Under the pieces are notes generated by a model. It saw only the letters and a list, made by a program, of their open reading frames with translations. It was not told the DNA's origin and searched no databases. DNA of 64,000 bases. It comes from Brevibacterium sanguinis. Lineage in GTDB: Bacteria > Actinomycetota > Actinomycetes > Actinomycetales > Brevibacteriaceae. Below are positions 34,359 to 43,923 of the stretch, piece after piece; the first letter of the stretch is position 1; each line of letters begins with the position of its first letter. The position numbers and the translations under genes were made by a program. The stretch covers positions 372,001 through 436,000 of the forward strand of contig NZ_QNSB01000001.1 in the NCBI RefSeq assembly GCF_003315415.1. The letters are read 5' to 3'.

Positions 34359-37300
34359 ATGCATCTGAAAAGCCTGACCCTGAGAGGATTCAAGTCCTTC
34401 GCCTCGGCCACGACCCTCAAGTTCGAGCCGGGCATCACGTGCGTCGTCGGACCCAACGGCTCCGGCAAGTCCAATGTCGTCGACGCCCTGTCGTGGGTGA
34501 TGGGGGAGCAGGGGGCGAAGAACCTGCGCGGCGGGAAGATGGACGACGTCATCTTCGCCGGCACCTCCAAACGCCAGGCGCTCGGGCGCGCCGAGGTGAC
34601 GCTGACGATCGACAACACCGACGGCGCCATCCCCGTCGACTACACCGAGGTGACGATCTCCCGCACGCTCTTCCGCAGCGGGGGCAGCGAGTACGCGGTC
34701 AACGGCGCCCCGGCCCGCCTCCTCGACATCCAGGAGCTCCTCAACGACTCGGGCCTCGGCAAGGAGATGCACGTCATCGTCGGGCAGGGGCGCCTCGACG
34801 CGATCCTCCACGCCGACCCCCTCGAACGCCGCAGCTTCATCGAGGAGGCGGCGGGCGTGCTCAAGCACCGGCGCCGGAAGGACAAGGCGGTGCGCAAGCT
34901 CACCGGCCTGCAGACGAATCTCGACCGCCTCGGCGATCTGCGCACCGAGCTCAACCGCCAGCTGGGCCCCCTCGGGCGGCAGGCGCAGGCCGCGCAGAAG
35001 GCCGCGACCGTCCAGGCGAAGCTCCGCGATGCCACCGCCCGTCTGCTCGCCGACGACGCCGTGCGGCTCCAGGCCTCCCTGTTCGCCGCGACGAACGGTG
35101 ACGACGACCAGCGCGAGCGCATCGCCGAGCTCGACCGCCGGCGGGCCGAGGCCGAGGCCCGCCGCGGTGAGATCGAGACCCGACTGGGCGCGGTCGAGGC
35201 CGAGCTCGAGGCGCTGCGGACCGCGGAGTCGCGCACCCAGACCCATGTCGTGCGGGCGCAGGGGATCGCCCAGCGCGCCGAGGACAAACGCTCCCACCTC
35301 CTCTCCGAGGTCGCGGGCCTCTCGACCCGGTCGGCGAAGTCCCCCGACGAGCTCCGCCGACAGGCCGAGGGGCTGCGGACGGAGCTGACGACCGCCGAGC
35401 AGGAGGTCGACGCCGCGGCGACGGCGCTCGCCGCCGCGCAGCAGCGCAAGGAGGACCTGGCAGCGGAGCTCGCCCGCGCCGAGGCCGAGGTGAAGGCCGC
35501 GCAGCTCGCCGTCACCGAGGCGGTGCGGAACCGTTCGTCGCTCGAGTCGAAGCGCACCCATGCCCGGGAGCGGGCCGCCGACCTCACCGCCCGGATCGAG
35601 GCCAACCGCGCCGAGATCGACTCCATGGGCACCCGGATCGCCGAGCGCGAACGGCAGCTGGCCGACGCCGAGGCCGCCGTGGTCGGGGTCGAGGAGGGCG
35701 AGAGCCGCCTCGACGAGGAGTACGAACGGGCCAAGGCGGCGCAGACCGACATCGAGGACGGCCTCGGACGACTCCGGGAGGAGCGGGCCGACGCCGTCTC
35801 CCGCCTCGCCTCGGCGCGGGCCCGGGCCGAGGCACTGGCTCTCGGCACCGCTCTCGAAGCCGACCTCGAGGAGATCGTCAACGCGAACCTGCCGGGAGTC
35901 GGGACCGCGGTGACCGAGCGGCTGAGCGTGGCCCAGGGGTTCGAGATGGCGGTGGCCGCGGCGCTGTCGAACACGGTCAGCGGCGTCCTCGTCGACTCCC
36001 GGCACGCCGCCCTCGAGGTGCTCGACCACCTCGGCGAGGACACGAACGTCACCCTGACTATCCCCTCGGGGGTCACGGCGGCCGGCACGAACGGCGCAAG
36101 CGCGAACGGCGCCGGTGTCGGCGGGGCGAGCGCGGACGGTGCAATCGCGAACGGCGACGGTGGGCACGGCGGCGATGGAAACGGTGGGGATGGAAACGTG
36201 ATCGCTGCGCCCGTGCGCCGGCTCGGCGAGCTCGTCGACAGCGACATCCCCGAGCTCGATGCCCTGCTCAAGACGGCGCTCGCCTCGGTCGTGTGCACCG
36301 AGGACGCGCAGCAGGCCCTGACGGTCATCGACGAGCGCCCCGACCTCACCGTCGTCACCGTCACCGGGGAGGTCATCACCCCGACCCGGGTCAGCCGCGC
36401 CCGCACCGCGACGGGCACGCGACTGGCCTCCCGGACCGCTCTCGAGGAGACCCGGGCCGCCGGCGCCGAGCTCGAGGAGACCATCGCCGGCCTCGACGCC
36501 GAACTCGAGCGCCTCGAACCCGCTCTGGCCCGGGCGCAGGAGCGCACGACGGGCGCACTCGAGGCCCTGCACGCCTCCGACGCCGCGATCATGGCCGCCG
36601 CCGAGGAGGTCTCCCGAATCACCGGAGACCTCGAGACGGCCCGCACCCGGCTCGACCGTGCCCGCGAGAACGAGGCCGAGCTGCTCAGCCGCCTCGAGGC
36701 CGCCACCCGTGAGGCGCAGGCCGCCGAGGACGCGCTCGCCGGAACCGGAGAGGTCGACGAGGTCGTCGACACCACCGTCCGCGATGACCTCAGCCGGCAG
36801 GTCTCCCAGACCTCCGAGGACGTCATCGAGACCCGCATCGCGCACAAGGCCGCGACCGATCGGGCCCGGTTCCTGTCCGACCGCGTCGAATCGCTGCTGC
36901 GCTCGGCCGCGGCGGAGGAGGCGGCACGGGAGCAGGCGCAGAGGACGATCGCGAGGAAGAAGCACGCCGCCGCCTCGGCGCAGGCGATCTCCGAGGTCGC
37001 CGCGGCCGCCGCGCGCACCGCCGAGGCCACGGTCGGCGAACTCGGCGCCGACGTCGCCGTCCTCGTCGACGAACGCTCGGGCCTCAGGGGGGAGAGGGAC
37101 CGCCTCGGCGAGGAGCTGAGCTCCACTGTCGCGGAGCTCGGGCGGCTGCGGGACGCCGCGCAGGAGGCCGAACTCGCCCGCGAGCGGCACCGCCTCCGCC
37201 TCGAGGAGGTCGAGCACCGCGCCGAGGAGGAGACCGGGCTCGGGCTCGACCGCCTCATCGAGCTCTACGGTCCCGACACCTCGGTGCCCGGGTTCGACGA

Positions 37301-37985
37301 GGGCGAGGAGGAGCGGCCCTTCGTCCGAGCCGAGGTCGAGAAGAGGCAGAAGCAGGCCGCGGCCGCGCTCAAGCGCATCGGCACCGTCAACCCGCTGGCC
37401 CTCGAGGAGTACGAGGCGCTCAAGGAGCGGCACCAGTTCCTCGAGAAGCAGATCGCCGACATCGAGGCCTCGAGGAGGGACCTGATGAAGCTCGTCGAGG
37501 AGGTCGACCGTCACGTCGAACGCGTCTTCGCCGAGGCGTACGCCGACACCGCCCGCGAGTTCGAGGACATCTTCTCCCGCCTGTTCCCCGGCGGTGAGGG
37601 CTCGCTGAGCCTCACCGACCCCGAGGACATGCTCACCACCGGCGTCGACGTCCATGCCCGGCCGGCGGGGAAGAAGGTCAAGCGCCTGTCCCTGCTCTCG
37701 GGCGGGGAGCGCTCCCTCGTGGCCGTCGCGATGCTCGTCGCGATCTTCAAGGCCCGGCCCAGCCCCTTCTACGTCATGGACGAGGTCGAGGCGGCGCTCG
37801 ACGACCTCAACCTCTCCCGGCTGCTCACCGTGTTCACGGAGCTGCAGGACTCCTCCCAGCTCATCGTCATCACCCACCAGAAGCGGACGATGGAGATCGC
37901 CGATGCCCTCTACGGGGTGACGATGCACGGCGACGGCGTCTCCAAGGTGATCTCCCAGAGGATCCCGCGCACCGCCGACGAGTGA
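34359..37985 (+). CDS. smc: Chromosome segregation protein SMC
   Basis: A 1208-residue condensin ATPase that organises and segregates the chromosome. The N-terminal head has MHLKSLTLRGFKSFA and Walker A GPNGSGKS (residues 31-38); long Ala/Glu/Arg-rich coiled coils flank a hinge at about 500-680; the C-terminal head carries LSLLSGGERSLVAVAM near 1110 and Walker B YVMDEVEAALDD near 1138. Within the hinge, residues about 568-615 form a Gly/Asn/Ala/Asp low-complexity insert built of ANGAG- and GGDGN-like units, not usual for SMC. TATGCT lies nine bases before the ATG and there is no Shine-Dalgarno. Confidence 0.97.
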   Translation: MHLKSLTLRGFKSFASATTLKFEPGITCVVGPNGSGKSNVVDALSWVMGEQGAKNLRGGKMDDVIFAGTSKRQALGRAEVTLTIDNTDGAIPVDYTEVTISRTLFRSGGSEYAVNGAPARLLDIQELLNDSGLGKEMHVIVGQGRLDAILHADPLERRSFIEEAAGVLKHRRRKDKAVRKLTGLQTNLDRLGDLRTELNRQLGPLGRQAQAAQKAATVQAKLRDATARLLADDAVRLQASLFAATNGDDDQRERIAELDRRRAEAEARRGEIETRLGAVEAELEALRTAESRTQTHVVRAQGIAQRAEDKRSHLLSEVAGLSTRSAKSPDELRRQAEGLRTELTTAEQEVDAAATALAAAQQRKEDLAAELARAEAEVKAAQLAVTEAVRNRSSLESKRTHARERAADLTARIEANRAEIDSMGTRIAERERQLADAEAAVVGVEEGESRLDEEYERAKAAQTDIEDGLGRLREERADAVSRLASARARAEALALGTALEADLEEIVNANLPGVGTAVTERLSVAQGFEMAVAAALSNTVSGVLVDSRHAALEVLDHLGEDTNVTLTIPSGVTAAGTNGASANGAGVGGASADGAIANGDGGHGGDGNGGDGNVIAAPVRRLGELVDSDIPELDALLKTALASVVCTEDAQQALTVIDERPDLTVVTVTGEVITPTRVSRARTATGTRLASRTALEETRAAGAELEETIAGLDAELERLEPALARAQERTTGALEALHASDAAIMAAAEEVSRITGDLETARTRLDRARENEAELLSRLEAATREAQAAEDALAGTGEVDEVVDTTVRDDLSRQVSQTSEDVIETRIAHKAATDRARFLSDRVESLLRSAAAEEAAREQAQRTIARKKHAAASAQAISEVAAAAARTAEATVGELGADVAVLVDERSGLRGERDRLGEELSSTVAELGRLRDAAQEAELARERHRLRLEEVEHRAEEETGLGLDRLIELYGPDTSVPGFDEGEEERPFVRAEVEKRQKQAAAALKRIGTVNPLALEEYEALKERHQFLEKQIADIEASRRDLMKLVEEVDRHVERVFAEAYADTAREFEDIFSRLFPGGEGSLSLTDPEDMLTTGVDVHARPAGKKVKRLSLLSGGERSLVAVAMLVAIFKARPSPFYVMDEVEAALDDLNLSRLLTVFTELQDSSQLIVITHQKRTMEIADALYGVTMHGDGVSKVISQRIPRTADE

Positions 37986-38212
37986 GTCACGATCGGGTAC
38001 CGCGACGGTCACGCATATGGACTACGGGCGTCATCGACTGCCCAGGGGAGTCACAGCGAATTCCCCAGAAGCCACGCACCGGCCGCGCGCGAACCGGTTC
38101 GGGCAGGCCTATAGACTGATGCCTTGGGAAATGTTGTCTGCAGAAGTGTTGTCGGTATGAGGAGCGAGACGTCCATGTCCTTGACGACGGCGCGGCGAGG
38201 TGGTTCGAGGGC

Positions 38213-38614
38213 ATGAATGCTGTACTGGTCGTCATCCTCGGACTCGCCGTCTCCTTCGCCCTCGCACTCATCGTCGTGCTCCTCGTCGCCCTTCCCGGGC
38301 TGCGGGCCGAAGGCCGCCTCCGCTACTCCTCCGACGTCCAGCGCTTCCGGCTGCCCCGCGAATGGACCGGCTACGACGACGAGGTCCACGAGTTCTTCGG
38401 CCACGACGACGGCACCTCGCACCTGGCCACCCGCGAACAGGCGGCGGTCACCGCGATCCGCGACCACTCCTATGTGCTCCGCCCCCAGCCGCGCCGGCAC
38501 GCCGCCCCCTCGCTGCTGACGTTCCGCCCCCGCACCCGCCACTGGAAGATCCCGGAGTCGGGAACCGGATGGAGGACCACCGCGGAGCTGCTCTTCGGCT
38601 CCCGCGGCGCCTGA
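38213..38614 (+). CDS. Small membrane-anchored protein of unknown function
   Basis: A 133-residue protein between smc and ftsY that I do not recognise. Residues 4-27 form one strongly hydrophobic N-terminal helix (VLVVILGLAVSFALALIVVLL) followed by a basic, soluble domain with PREWTGYDDEVHEFFGHDD near 48-66 and two TFRPRTRHWKIPE-like segments near the end; a cytoplasmic C-terminus is likely. The hydrophobic helix, the codon pattern and the +-strand position in a run of core genes support a real gene. A DUF2550-like membrane protein was considered but not established. The 227-base gap before it holds TATAGACT at 38110 as a possible -10 box. Confidence 0.65.
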   Translation: MNAVLVVILGLAVSFALALIVVLLVALPGLRAEGRLRYSSDVQRFRLPREWTGYDDEVHEFFGHDDGTSHLATREQAAVTAIRDHSYVLRPQPRRHAAPSLLTFRPRTRHWKIPESGTGWRTTAELLFGSRGA

Positions 38615-38730
38615 CCGCGCCCGGACGCCCCGAGAGCGTGTGCTCCGCGGGCCCGCTCCGCCCCTGCCGATCCCCCGTCGGGTAGATTCGAGGGTCGGAG
38701 CAACTGAGAGTCGAAGGAGGACGGACGTCC

Positions 38731-39876
38731 ATGGATCAGCCGATCGTGATGCTCATCGTCATAGGCATCGTATTCATCCTCGTGGTCGGGGTCGGCATCG
38801 GCCTGCGCGTCAACGCCAGGCAGAAGGACCTGCGGCGGAGGCGGGGAATCGACGCCGATGTCACCGGCGAGACCGCGACGATCGAAGAGACTCCCGAGGC
38901 GGTCGTCGAGGAGAGGGCCGCCGTCTCGGGCACCGAGGTTCCCACCGAACCCTCGAGCCGCCTCGTCAGACTGCGCGAGCGCCTGGCGAAGTCGAACTCG
39001 GGACTCGGTCGGGGCCTGCTCAACCTGCTCTCCCGCGACAACCTCGACGAATCCGCCTGGGAGGAGATCGAGGACACGCTCATCCTCGCCGACGTCGGGG
39101 TCGAGCCGACCACCGAGCTCGTCGACACCCTGCGGGAGCGGGTCAAGGTGCTCGGCACCCGGGATCCCGAGGTCGTCCGGCAGCTGCTGCGGGACGAGCT
39201 CGTCGCACTCGTCGACCCGACCATGGACCGCAGTCTCGCGACGTCGCGCACCGCCGATGAGCCGGCCGTCATGCTCGTCGTCGGCGTCAACGGCGCCGGC
39301 AAGACGACCACGGTGGGCAAGATCGCGCGCGTGCTCGTGGCCGAGGGCCAGTCCGTCCTCCTCGGCGCCGCCGACACCTTCCGCGCCGCCGCGGCCGAAC
39401 AGCTCGCGACCTGGGGCAGCCGGGTCGGCGTCGAGACGGTGCGCAGTCACGAGGGGGCCGATCCCGCATCCGTCGCGTACTCCGCCGTCGAACGCGGCAA
39501 GGCCGAGGGCACCGACGTCGTCCTCATCGACACCGCGGGCCGGCTGCAGAACAAGGTCGGGCTCATGGACGAGCTCGGCAAGGTCAAGCGGGTGGCCACC
39601 CGCCCCCTCGGCGAGGGCCACGACATCGACGAGGTGCTCCTCGTCCTCGACGCCACGACCGGCCAGAACGGAATGCAGCAGGCGAAGGTCTTCGCCGAGG
39701 CGGTCGACATCACCGGGATCGTGCTGACCAAGCTCGACGGCACCGCCAAGGGCGGGATCGTCGTCGCCGTCCAGCGCGCGCTCGGCGTGCCCGTCAAGCT
39801 CATCGGGCTCGGCGAGGGCGCGGACGACCTCGCGCCATTCACCGCGGAGGGCTTCGTCGACGCGCTCCTCGAGTGA
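38731..39876 (+). CDS. ftsY: Signal recognition particle receptor FtsY
   Basis: A 381-residue SRP receptor GTPase that docks Ffh-bound ribosomes at the membrane. It begins with a hydrophobic helix (residues 5-25), then an acidic A-domain-like linker, then the NG domain: GVNGAGKTTTVGK near 184, DTFRAAAAEQL, LIDTAGRLQNK, TKLDGTAKGG and the closing GLGEGADDLAPFTAEGF. The N-terminal membrane helix is typical of actinobacterial FtsY. GAAGGAGGA lies nine bases before the ATG. It lies between smc and amt, a conserved position. Confidence 0.97.
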   Translation: MDQPIVMLIVIGIVFILVVGVGIGLRVNARQKDLRRRRGIDADVTGETATIEETPEAVVEERAAVSGTEVPTEPSSRLVRLRERLAKSNSGLGRGLLNLLSRDNLDESAWEEIEDTLILADVGVEPTTELVDTLRERVKVLGTRDPEVVRQLLRDELVALVDPTMDRSLATSRTADEPAVMLVVGVNGAGKTTTVGKIARVLVAEGQSVLLGAADTFRAAAAEQLATWGSRVGVETVRSHEGADPASVAYSAVERGKAEGTDVVLIDTAGRLQNKVGLMDELGKVKRVATRPLGEGHDIDEVLLVLDATTGQNGMQQAKVFAEAVDITGIVLTKLDGTAKGGIVVAVQRALGVPVKLIGLGEGADDLAPFTAEGFVDALLE

Positions 39877-39981
39877 GCTTCACATTCTCGAAACATCTCC
39901 GACTCACCGCTGTGACATGCGTCATGGACACTGTCAGTGGTCGGTCCCGACAGGGGACCGCACGAACACGTGGAGTCGGAC

Positions 39982-41229
39982 ATGGAACTCGATGCAGCGA
40001 ATGTGTGGATGATGGTCGCCGCCGGCCTCGTCCTCCTCATGACGCCGGGAGTGGCGTTCTTCTACGGCGGGATGACGCGGATCACCTCGAGCATCAACAT
40101 GATGATGATGGTGTTCTCGGCGATGGCCGTCGCCGGTCTCGTCTGGGTGCTCTACGGCTACGGACTGAGCTCGGGGGACTCGATCGCGGGGGTGTTCGGC
40201 AGCCCCGCCGCCCAGATCGGCCTCGCCGAGGCGGTGGCCGAGTCACCGGAGACGCTCATCGCGATCGGCTACTCGGCGACCTTCGCGATGATCGCGATCT
40301 CCCTCATCGCCGGGGCTGTCGCCGACCGCGCCCGGTTCTCCACCTGGCTCGTCTTCTCCGCCCTGTGGGTGACCATCGTCTACTGCCCGCTCGCGTTCAT
40401 GGTCTGGGGCGGCGGGCTCCTCGGTGAGGGCGGGGCGATCGCCGAGCTGCTCGGACCGGCGATCGACTTCGCCGGCGGCACCGTCGTCCACATCAACGCC
40501 GGCGTCTCCGCGCTCGTCCTCGTCGTCGTCATGGGACGTCGAGCCCGCTTCTCGACCCCGCACCGGCCGCACAACATCCCCGTCACCGTGATCGGCACCG
40601 CGCTGCTGTGGTTCGGCTGGTTCGGCTTCAACGGGGGAGCCGCGGCAAACGTCGAGCAGGCCGGCCTGATCTGGATCAACACCCTCGTCGCTCCCGCAGC
40701 GGGCATGCTCACCTGGATCGTCGTCGAATGGATGCGCGCCCACCGGCCGAGCAGCATCGGGTGCGTGTCCGGGGCGATCGCCGGTCTCGTCGCCATCACC
40801 CCCGCCTGCGCCGACGTCGAGCCCGTGGCCGCGATCGCCATCGGGATCGCCGCCGGCGCCGGAGCCGTCCTCGCCGTCGCGGTGAAGAACCGCCTGCGCT
40901 ACGACGACGCCCTCGACGTCGTCGGCGTCCACCTCGTCGCCGGCGTCATCGGCACCGTGCTCATCGGGGTGTTCGCGGTTCCCTCGGACTCCTCCGCCGG
41001 CGGTCTGCTCCACGGCGGCGGGGCCGGACTGCTCGTCTCCCAGATCGTCGCGACTCTCGTCGCCCTCGTCTACGCCGGTGCTCTCACCTGGGTCATCGCC
41101 GTCGTCCTGCGGGCGACGATGGGACTGCGGATCGACCACCGGCAGGAGATGCGCGGCATCGACGCCTTCGAGCACGCCGAGCAGGCGTACTCGTTCGAGA
41201 CGACGGGCACGGCCCGCTCGCCGCGCTGA
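39982..41229 (+). CDS. amt: Ammonium transporter
   Basis: A 415-residue Amt/MEP/Rh channel with eleven membrane helices conducting ammonium. The twin histidines are present: one in VVHINAGVSALVL near residue 170 and one in DDALDVVGVHLVAGVIGT near 318; the FYGGMTR segment near 27 and DFAGGTVVHI are standard. GGAG lies seven bases before the ATG; the frame is open upstream without conservation. In many actinobacteria amt is followed by glnK and glnD before ffh; here ffh follows directly after a terminator, so the usual PII partner is missing at this site. Confidence 0.95.
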   Translation: MELDAANVWMMVAAGLVLLMTPGVAFFYGGMTRITSSINMMMMVFSAMAVAGLVWVLYGYGLSSGDSIAGVFGSPAAQIGLAEAVAESPETLIAIGYSATFAMIAISLIAGAVADRARFSTWLVFSALWVTIVYCPLAFMVWGGGLLGEGGAIAELLGPAIDFAGGTVVHINAGVSALVLVVVMGRRARFSTPHRPHNIPVTVIGTALLWFGWFGFNGGAAANVEQAGLIWINTLVAPAAGMLTWIVVEWMRAHRPSSIGCVSGAIAGLVAITPACADVEPVAAIAIGIAAGAGAVLAVAVKNRLRYDDALDVVGVHLVAGVIGTVLIGVFAVPSDSSAGGLLHGGGAGLLVSQIVATLVALVYAGALTWVIAVVLRATMGLRIDHRQEMRGIDAFEHAEQAYSFETTGTARSPR

Positions 41230-41238
41230 GGGACGGAG

Positions 41239-41275
41239 GCGGGGGAGCGGCCGTGTGAGGCGCCCGCTCCCTCGC
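41239..41275 (+). terminator. Hairpin terminator after amt
   Basis: Arms 41239-41250 and 41264-41275 pair over 12 positions with one G-T pair, ten bases after the amt stop. No long T tract follows. Confidence 0.65.
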
Positions 41276-41404
41276 CGACCACCTCGGCGCACGCTCCCGA
41301 GGAGCCGGTGGTTCTGTGCACATTCACGGGTGAGGGGTTTCTGTCGCGGGTGGGGAGCTTGCTAGTCTAGAGAGTCGACCAATCATCGTGAAGAAGGCTT
41401 GCAG

Positions 41405-42991
41405 GTGTTCAATACTCTTTCCGACAGGCTCACCGCGACATTCAAGAATCTGCGGGGCAAGGGACGGCTGTCCGAGGCCGACGTGGATGCGACCATCCGC
41501 GAGATCCGCAGGGCCCTGCTCGACGCGGACGTGGCGCTGCCCGTCGTCCGCGCCTTCACCGGCCGGATCCGTGAGAGGGCGCTGTCCGAGGAGGTCTCCG
41601 GAGCGCTCAACCCCGGCCAGCAGGTCGTCAAGATCGTCAACGACGAGCTCGTCGGCATCCTCGGGGGGCAGACCCGTCGCCTGACCTTCGCCAAGCGGCC
41701 GCCGACGGTCATCATGCTCGCCGGCCTCCAGGGTGCGGGCAAGACGACGCTGGCGGGCAAGCTCGCCCATTGGCTGAAGTCCGAGGGGCACCGGCCGATG
41801 CTCGTCGCCGCCGACCTCCAGCGCCCGAACGCGGTCAACCAGCTGCAGATCGTCGGTGAGCGGGCCGGAGCCTTCGTCTACGCGCCCGAGGAGGGCAACG
41901 GCGTCGGCGATCCGGTCCAGGTCGCCAAGGACTCGATCGACGTCGCGAAGTCGAAGCTCCACGACGTCGTCATCGTCGACACCGCGGGCCGTCTCGGCAT
42001 CGACGAGGAGCTCATGCAGCAGGCCTCGGACATCCGCGCCGCCGTCGATCCGGACGAGGTCCTGTTCGTCATCGACGCGATGATCGGCCAGGACGCGGTC
42101 AAGACCGCCGAGGCGTTCCTCGCCGGCGTCGACTTCACCGGCGTCGTCCTGTCGAAGCTCGACGGCGATTCGCGCGGCGGTGCCGCGCTGTCCGTCGCCG
42201 AGGTGACCGGCAAGCCGATCATGTTCGCCTCGACCGGCGAGTCGATGAAGGACTTCGAGCAGTTCCATCCCGACCGGATGGCCGACCGCATCCTCGACAT
42301 GGGCGACATCCTCACCCTCATCGAGCAGGCGGAGCGGACCTTCGACGAGAAGGAGACGGAGAAGCTCAAGAAGAAGGTCGAAGCCGGCGAGGACTTCGAC
42401 CTCAACGACTTCCTCACCCAGATGTCGAGCCTGAAGAAGATGGGCTCGATGAAGAAGATGCTGTCGATGATGCCGGGCATGAGCCAGTACAAGGACGCCA
42501 TCGAGGCTTTCGACGACCGTGAGGTCGATCGGGTCGAGGCCATTGTGAGATCGATGACACCGGCCGAGCGCAGCAACCCGAAGATCCTCAACGGCTCCCG
42601 CCGGGCGCGCATCGCCAAGGGTGCGGGGACCACGGTCACCGCCGTCAACCAGCTCATGGAGCGGTTCACCCAGGCGCAGAAGATGATGCGCGGGCTCGGC
42701 AAGGGCGCAGGCATGCCGGGCATGCCCGGGATGCCCGCCATGCCGGGAGGGATGCCCGGTGGCACGGCGAACCGGAAGAAGAAGGCGACCGGGAAGAAGA
42801 AGGCCCGCAAGGGCGGCCAGTCGGGCAACCCGGCCAAGCGCGCGCAGCAGGCGCAGGAGAAGAGGACCGGGAAGACCAAGGATCCGGTCGGCTCCGCCTT
42901 CGGCGGCGTCGATCTCGGCTCCGACGAGGACTTCGACCTCGGCAACCTGCCGAAGGGATTCGGCGGGATGTTCTCAGGTGGCAGGAAATAG
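41405..42991 (+). CDS. ffh: Signal recognition particle protein Ffh
   Basis: A 528-residue SRP GTPase that binds signal peptides and 4.5S RNA. The N domain is followed by the G domain with AGLQGAGKTTLAGKLA near 106, DLQRPNAVNQL, VDTAGRLGIDEELM and LSKLDGDSRGGAAL; the Met-rich M domain runs from about 330, with a Gly/Met/Pro-rich stretch (MPGMPGMPAMPGGMPGG) and a Lys-rich tail. The GTG at 41405 is chosen over the TTG two codons earlier because GAAGAAGG ends seven bases before it and MFNTLSDRLTATF matches other Ffh N-termini. Confidence 0.97.
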   Translation: MFNTLSDRLTATFKNLRGKGRLSEADVDATIREIRRALLDADVALPVVRAFTGRIRERALSEEVSGALNPGQQVVKIVNDELVGILGGQTRRLTFAKRPPTVIMLAGLQGAGKTTLAGKLAHWLKSEGHRPMLVAADLQRPNAVNQLQIVGERAGAFVYAPEEGNGVGDPVQVAKDSIDVAKSKLHDVVIVDTAGRLGIDEELMQQASDIRAAVDPDEVLFVIDAMIGQDAVKTAEAFLAGVDFTGVVLSKLDGDSRGGAALSVAEVTGKPIMFASTGESMKDFEQFHPDRMADRILDMGDILTLIEQAERTFDEKETEKLKKKVEAGEDFDLNDFLTQMSSLKKMGSMKKMLSMMPGMSQYKDAIEAFDDREVDRVEAIVRSMTPAERSNPKILNGSRRARIAKGAGTTVTAVNQLMERFTQAQKMMRGLGKGAGMPGMPGMPAMPGGMPGGTANRKKKATGKKKARKGGQSGNPAKRAQQAQEKRTGKTKDPVGSAFGGVDLGSDEDFDLGNLPKGFGGMFSGGRK

Positions 42992-43147
42992 GGCTTTCTG
43001 GCACAATTGACTCTTGTACTTTTGCTCTCGGCGCGGGCCCTCTCTTCCGGGCCGGGGTGATAGTCCAGGACACGGATTCCCGCAGAACAACCCCACGCTC
43101 TGTGGAACCTCTGTGCAACAAAGAAGACAAAAGGAGACACCACTAAA

Positions 43148-43555
43148 GTGGCAGTCAAGATTCGCCTGACCCGCATGGGCAAGATCCGTGCACCGTTCTA
43201 CCGTGTCGTCGTCGCCGATTCGCGCACTCGTCGCGACGGCAAGGCCATCGAACAGATCGGCATCTACCACCCGACCCGTGAGCCCTCGGTCATCGAGATC
43301 GATTCCGAGCGCGCACAGCACTGGCTCTCCGTCGGCGCTCAGCCCACCGATCAGGTCCGCAACCTGCTCAAGCTGACCGGCGACTGGCAGAAGTTCACCG
43401 GTGAGGGCGAGGCGGTGAACACTGTCAAGCCGCAGGTGGAGAAGACCCCGTACGTCGCTCCCTCCGCCGAATCGGTGATCCGCGAGGCGATCACCCGCAA
43501 GGGCAAGGCCGAGGACTCGGCCGAGGAGCCTGCTGAGGAAAGCGCTGAAGCCTGA
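43148..43555 (+). CDS. rpsP: 30S ribosomal protein S16
   Basis: A 135-residue small-subunit protein. [29 protein letters not shown] covers residues 3-31 and is typical. The last 15 residues form an acidic [13 protein letters not shown] tail common in actinobacterial S16. It starts GTG, with AAAGGAGAC about ten bases upstream. The 156-base leader after ffh contains a GGGCCC-N8-GGGCC imperfect hairpin. It is the first gene of rpsP-khpA. Confidence 0.97.
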   Translation: MAVKIRLTRMGKIRAPFYRVVVADSRTRRDGKAIEQIGIYHPTREPSVIEIDSERAQHWLSVGAQPTDQVRNLLKLTGDWQKFTGEGEAVNTVKPQVEKTPYVAPSAESVIREAITRKGKAEDSAEEPAEESAEA

Positions 43556-43556
43556 G

Positions 43557-43787
43557 ATGTTGGCTGAATCGCTCGAACACCTGGTCCGCGGCATCGTCGA
43601 CAATCCCGACGATGTGGCGGTGCGATCCCGGTCGTCCCACCGGGGGACCACGCTTGAGGTTCGAGTTCATCCGGACGATCTCGGGCGCGTGATCGGTCGC
43701 GCGGGCAGAACCGCGAAGGCCCTGCGCACCGTGATCAACTCACTTGCCGGACGCGAGTCGGTGCGAGTGGACCTCATCGAGGCGTGA
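43557..43787 (+). CDS. khpA: KH-domain RNA-binding protein KhpA
   Basis: A 76-residue single KH domain. The GxxG RNA-binding loop is GRAG in VIGRAGRTAKALRTV near residues 44-58. Homologues (YlqC/KhpA) bind RNA with KhpB and affect growth and envelope homeostasis in Gram-positives. It starts one base after rpsP and precedes rimM, a conserved rpsP-khpA-rimM-trmD order. A strong hairpin follows the stop by 14 bases. Confidence 0.95.
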   Translation: MLAESLEHLVRGIVDNPDDVAVRSRSSHRGTTLEVRVHPDDLGRVIGRAGRTAKALRTVINSLAGRESVRVDLIEA

Positions 43788-43801
43788 TCGTCTGAGAGCG
43801 T

Positions 43802-43831
43802 GAGGGGGCGTGGCACAGGCCACGCCCCCTC
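43802..43831 (+). terminator. Hairpin terminator after khpA
   Basis: GAGGGGGCGTGGC and its exact complement form a 13-bp stem with the 4-base loop ACAG. This separates rpsP-khpA from rimM-trmD. Confidence 0.8.
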
Positions 43832-43903
43832 AAGCGCATTCACGCGGCGGTTCGCGCGGCGTCGCCTCGGACCGAGACGCACCGCCGGCCCCGGCTAGAC
43901 TGT

Positions 43904-43923
43904 GCTCGGCTCGGCTCGGCTCG
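43904..43923 (+). repeat. Four tandem GCTCG units before rimM
   Basis: Four perfect copies of GCTCG lie about 60 bases before the rimM start, immediately downstream of a possible -10 box TAGACT (43896-43901). The run would fall in the 5' end of the rimM-trmD transcript. Confidence 0.8.

Noticed and set aside
34314-38012. A 1232-residue open frame antisense to smc (minus strand)
   Set aside because: It is a by-product of high GC content. The plus strand encodes an unmistakable SMC with all ATPase motifs, and the antisense reading shows only repetitive charged sequence.
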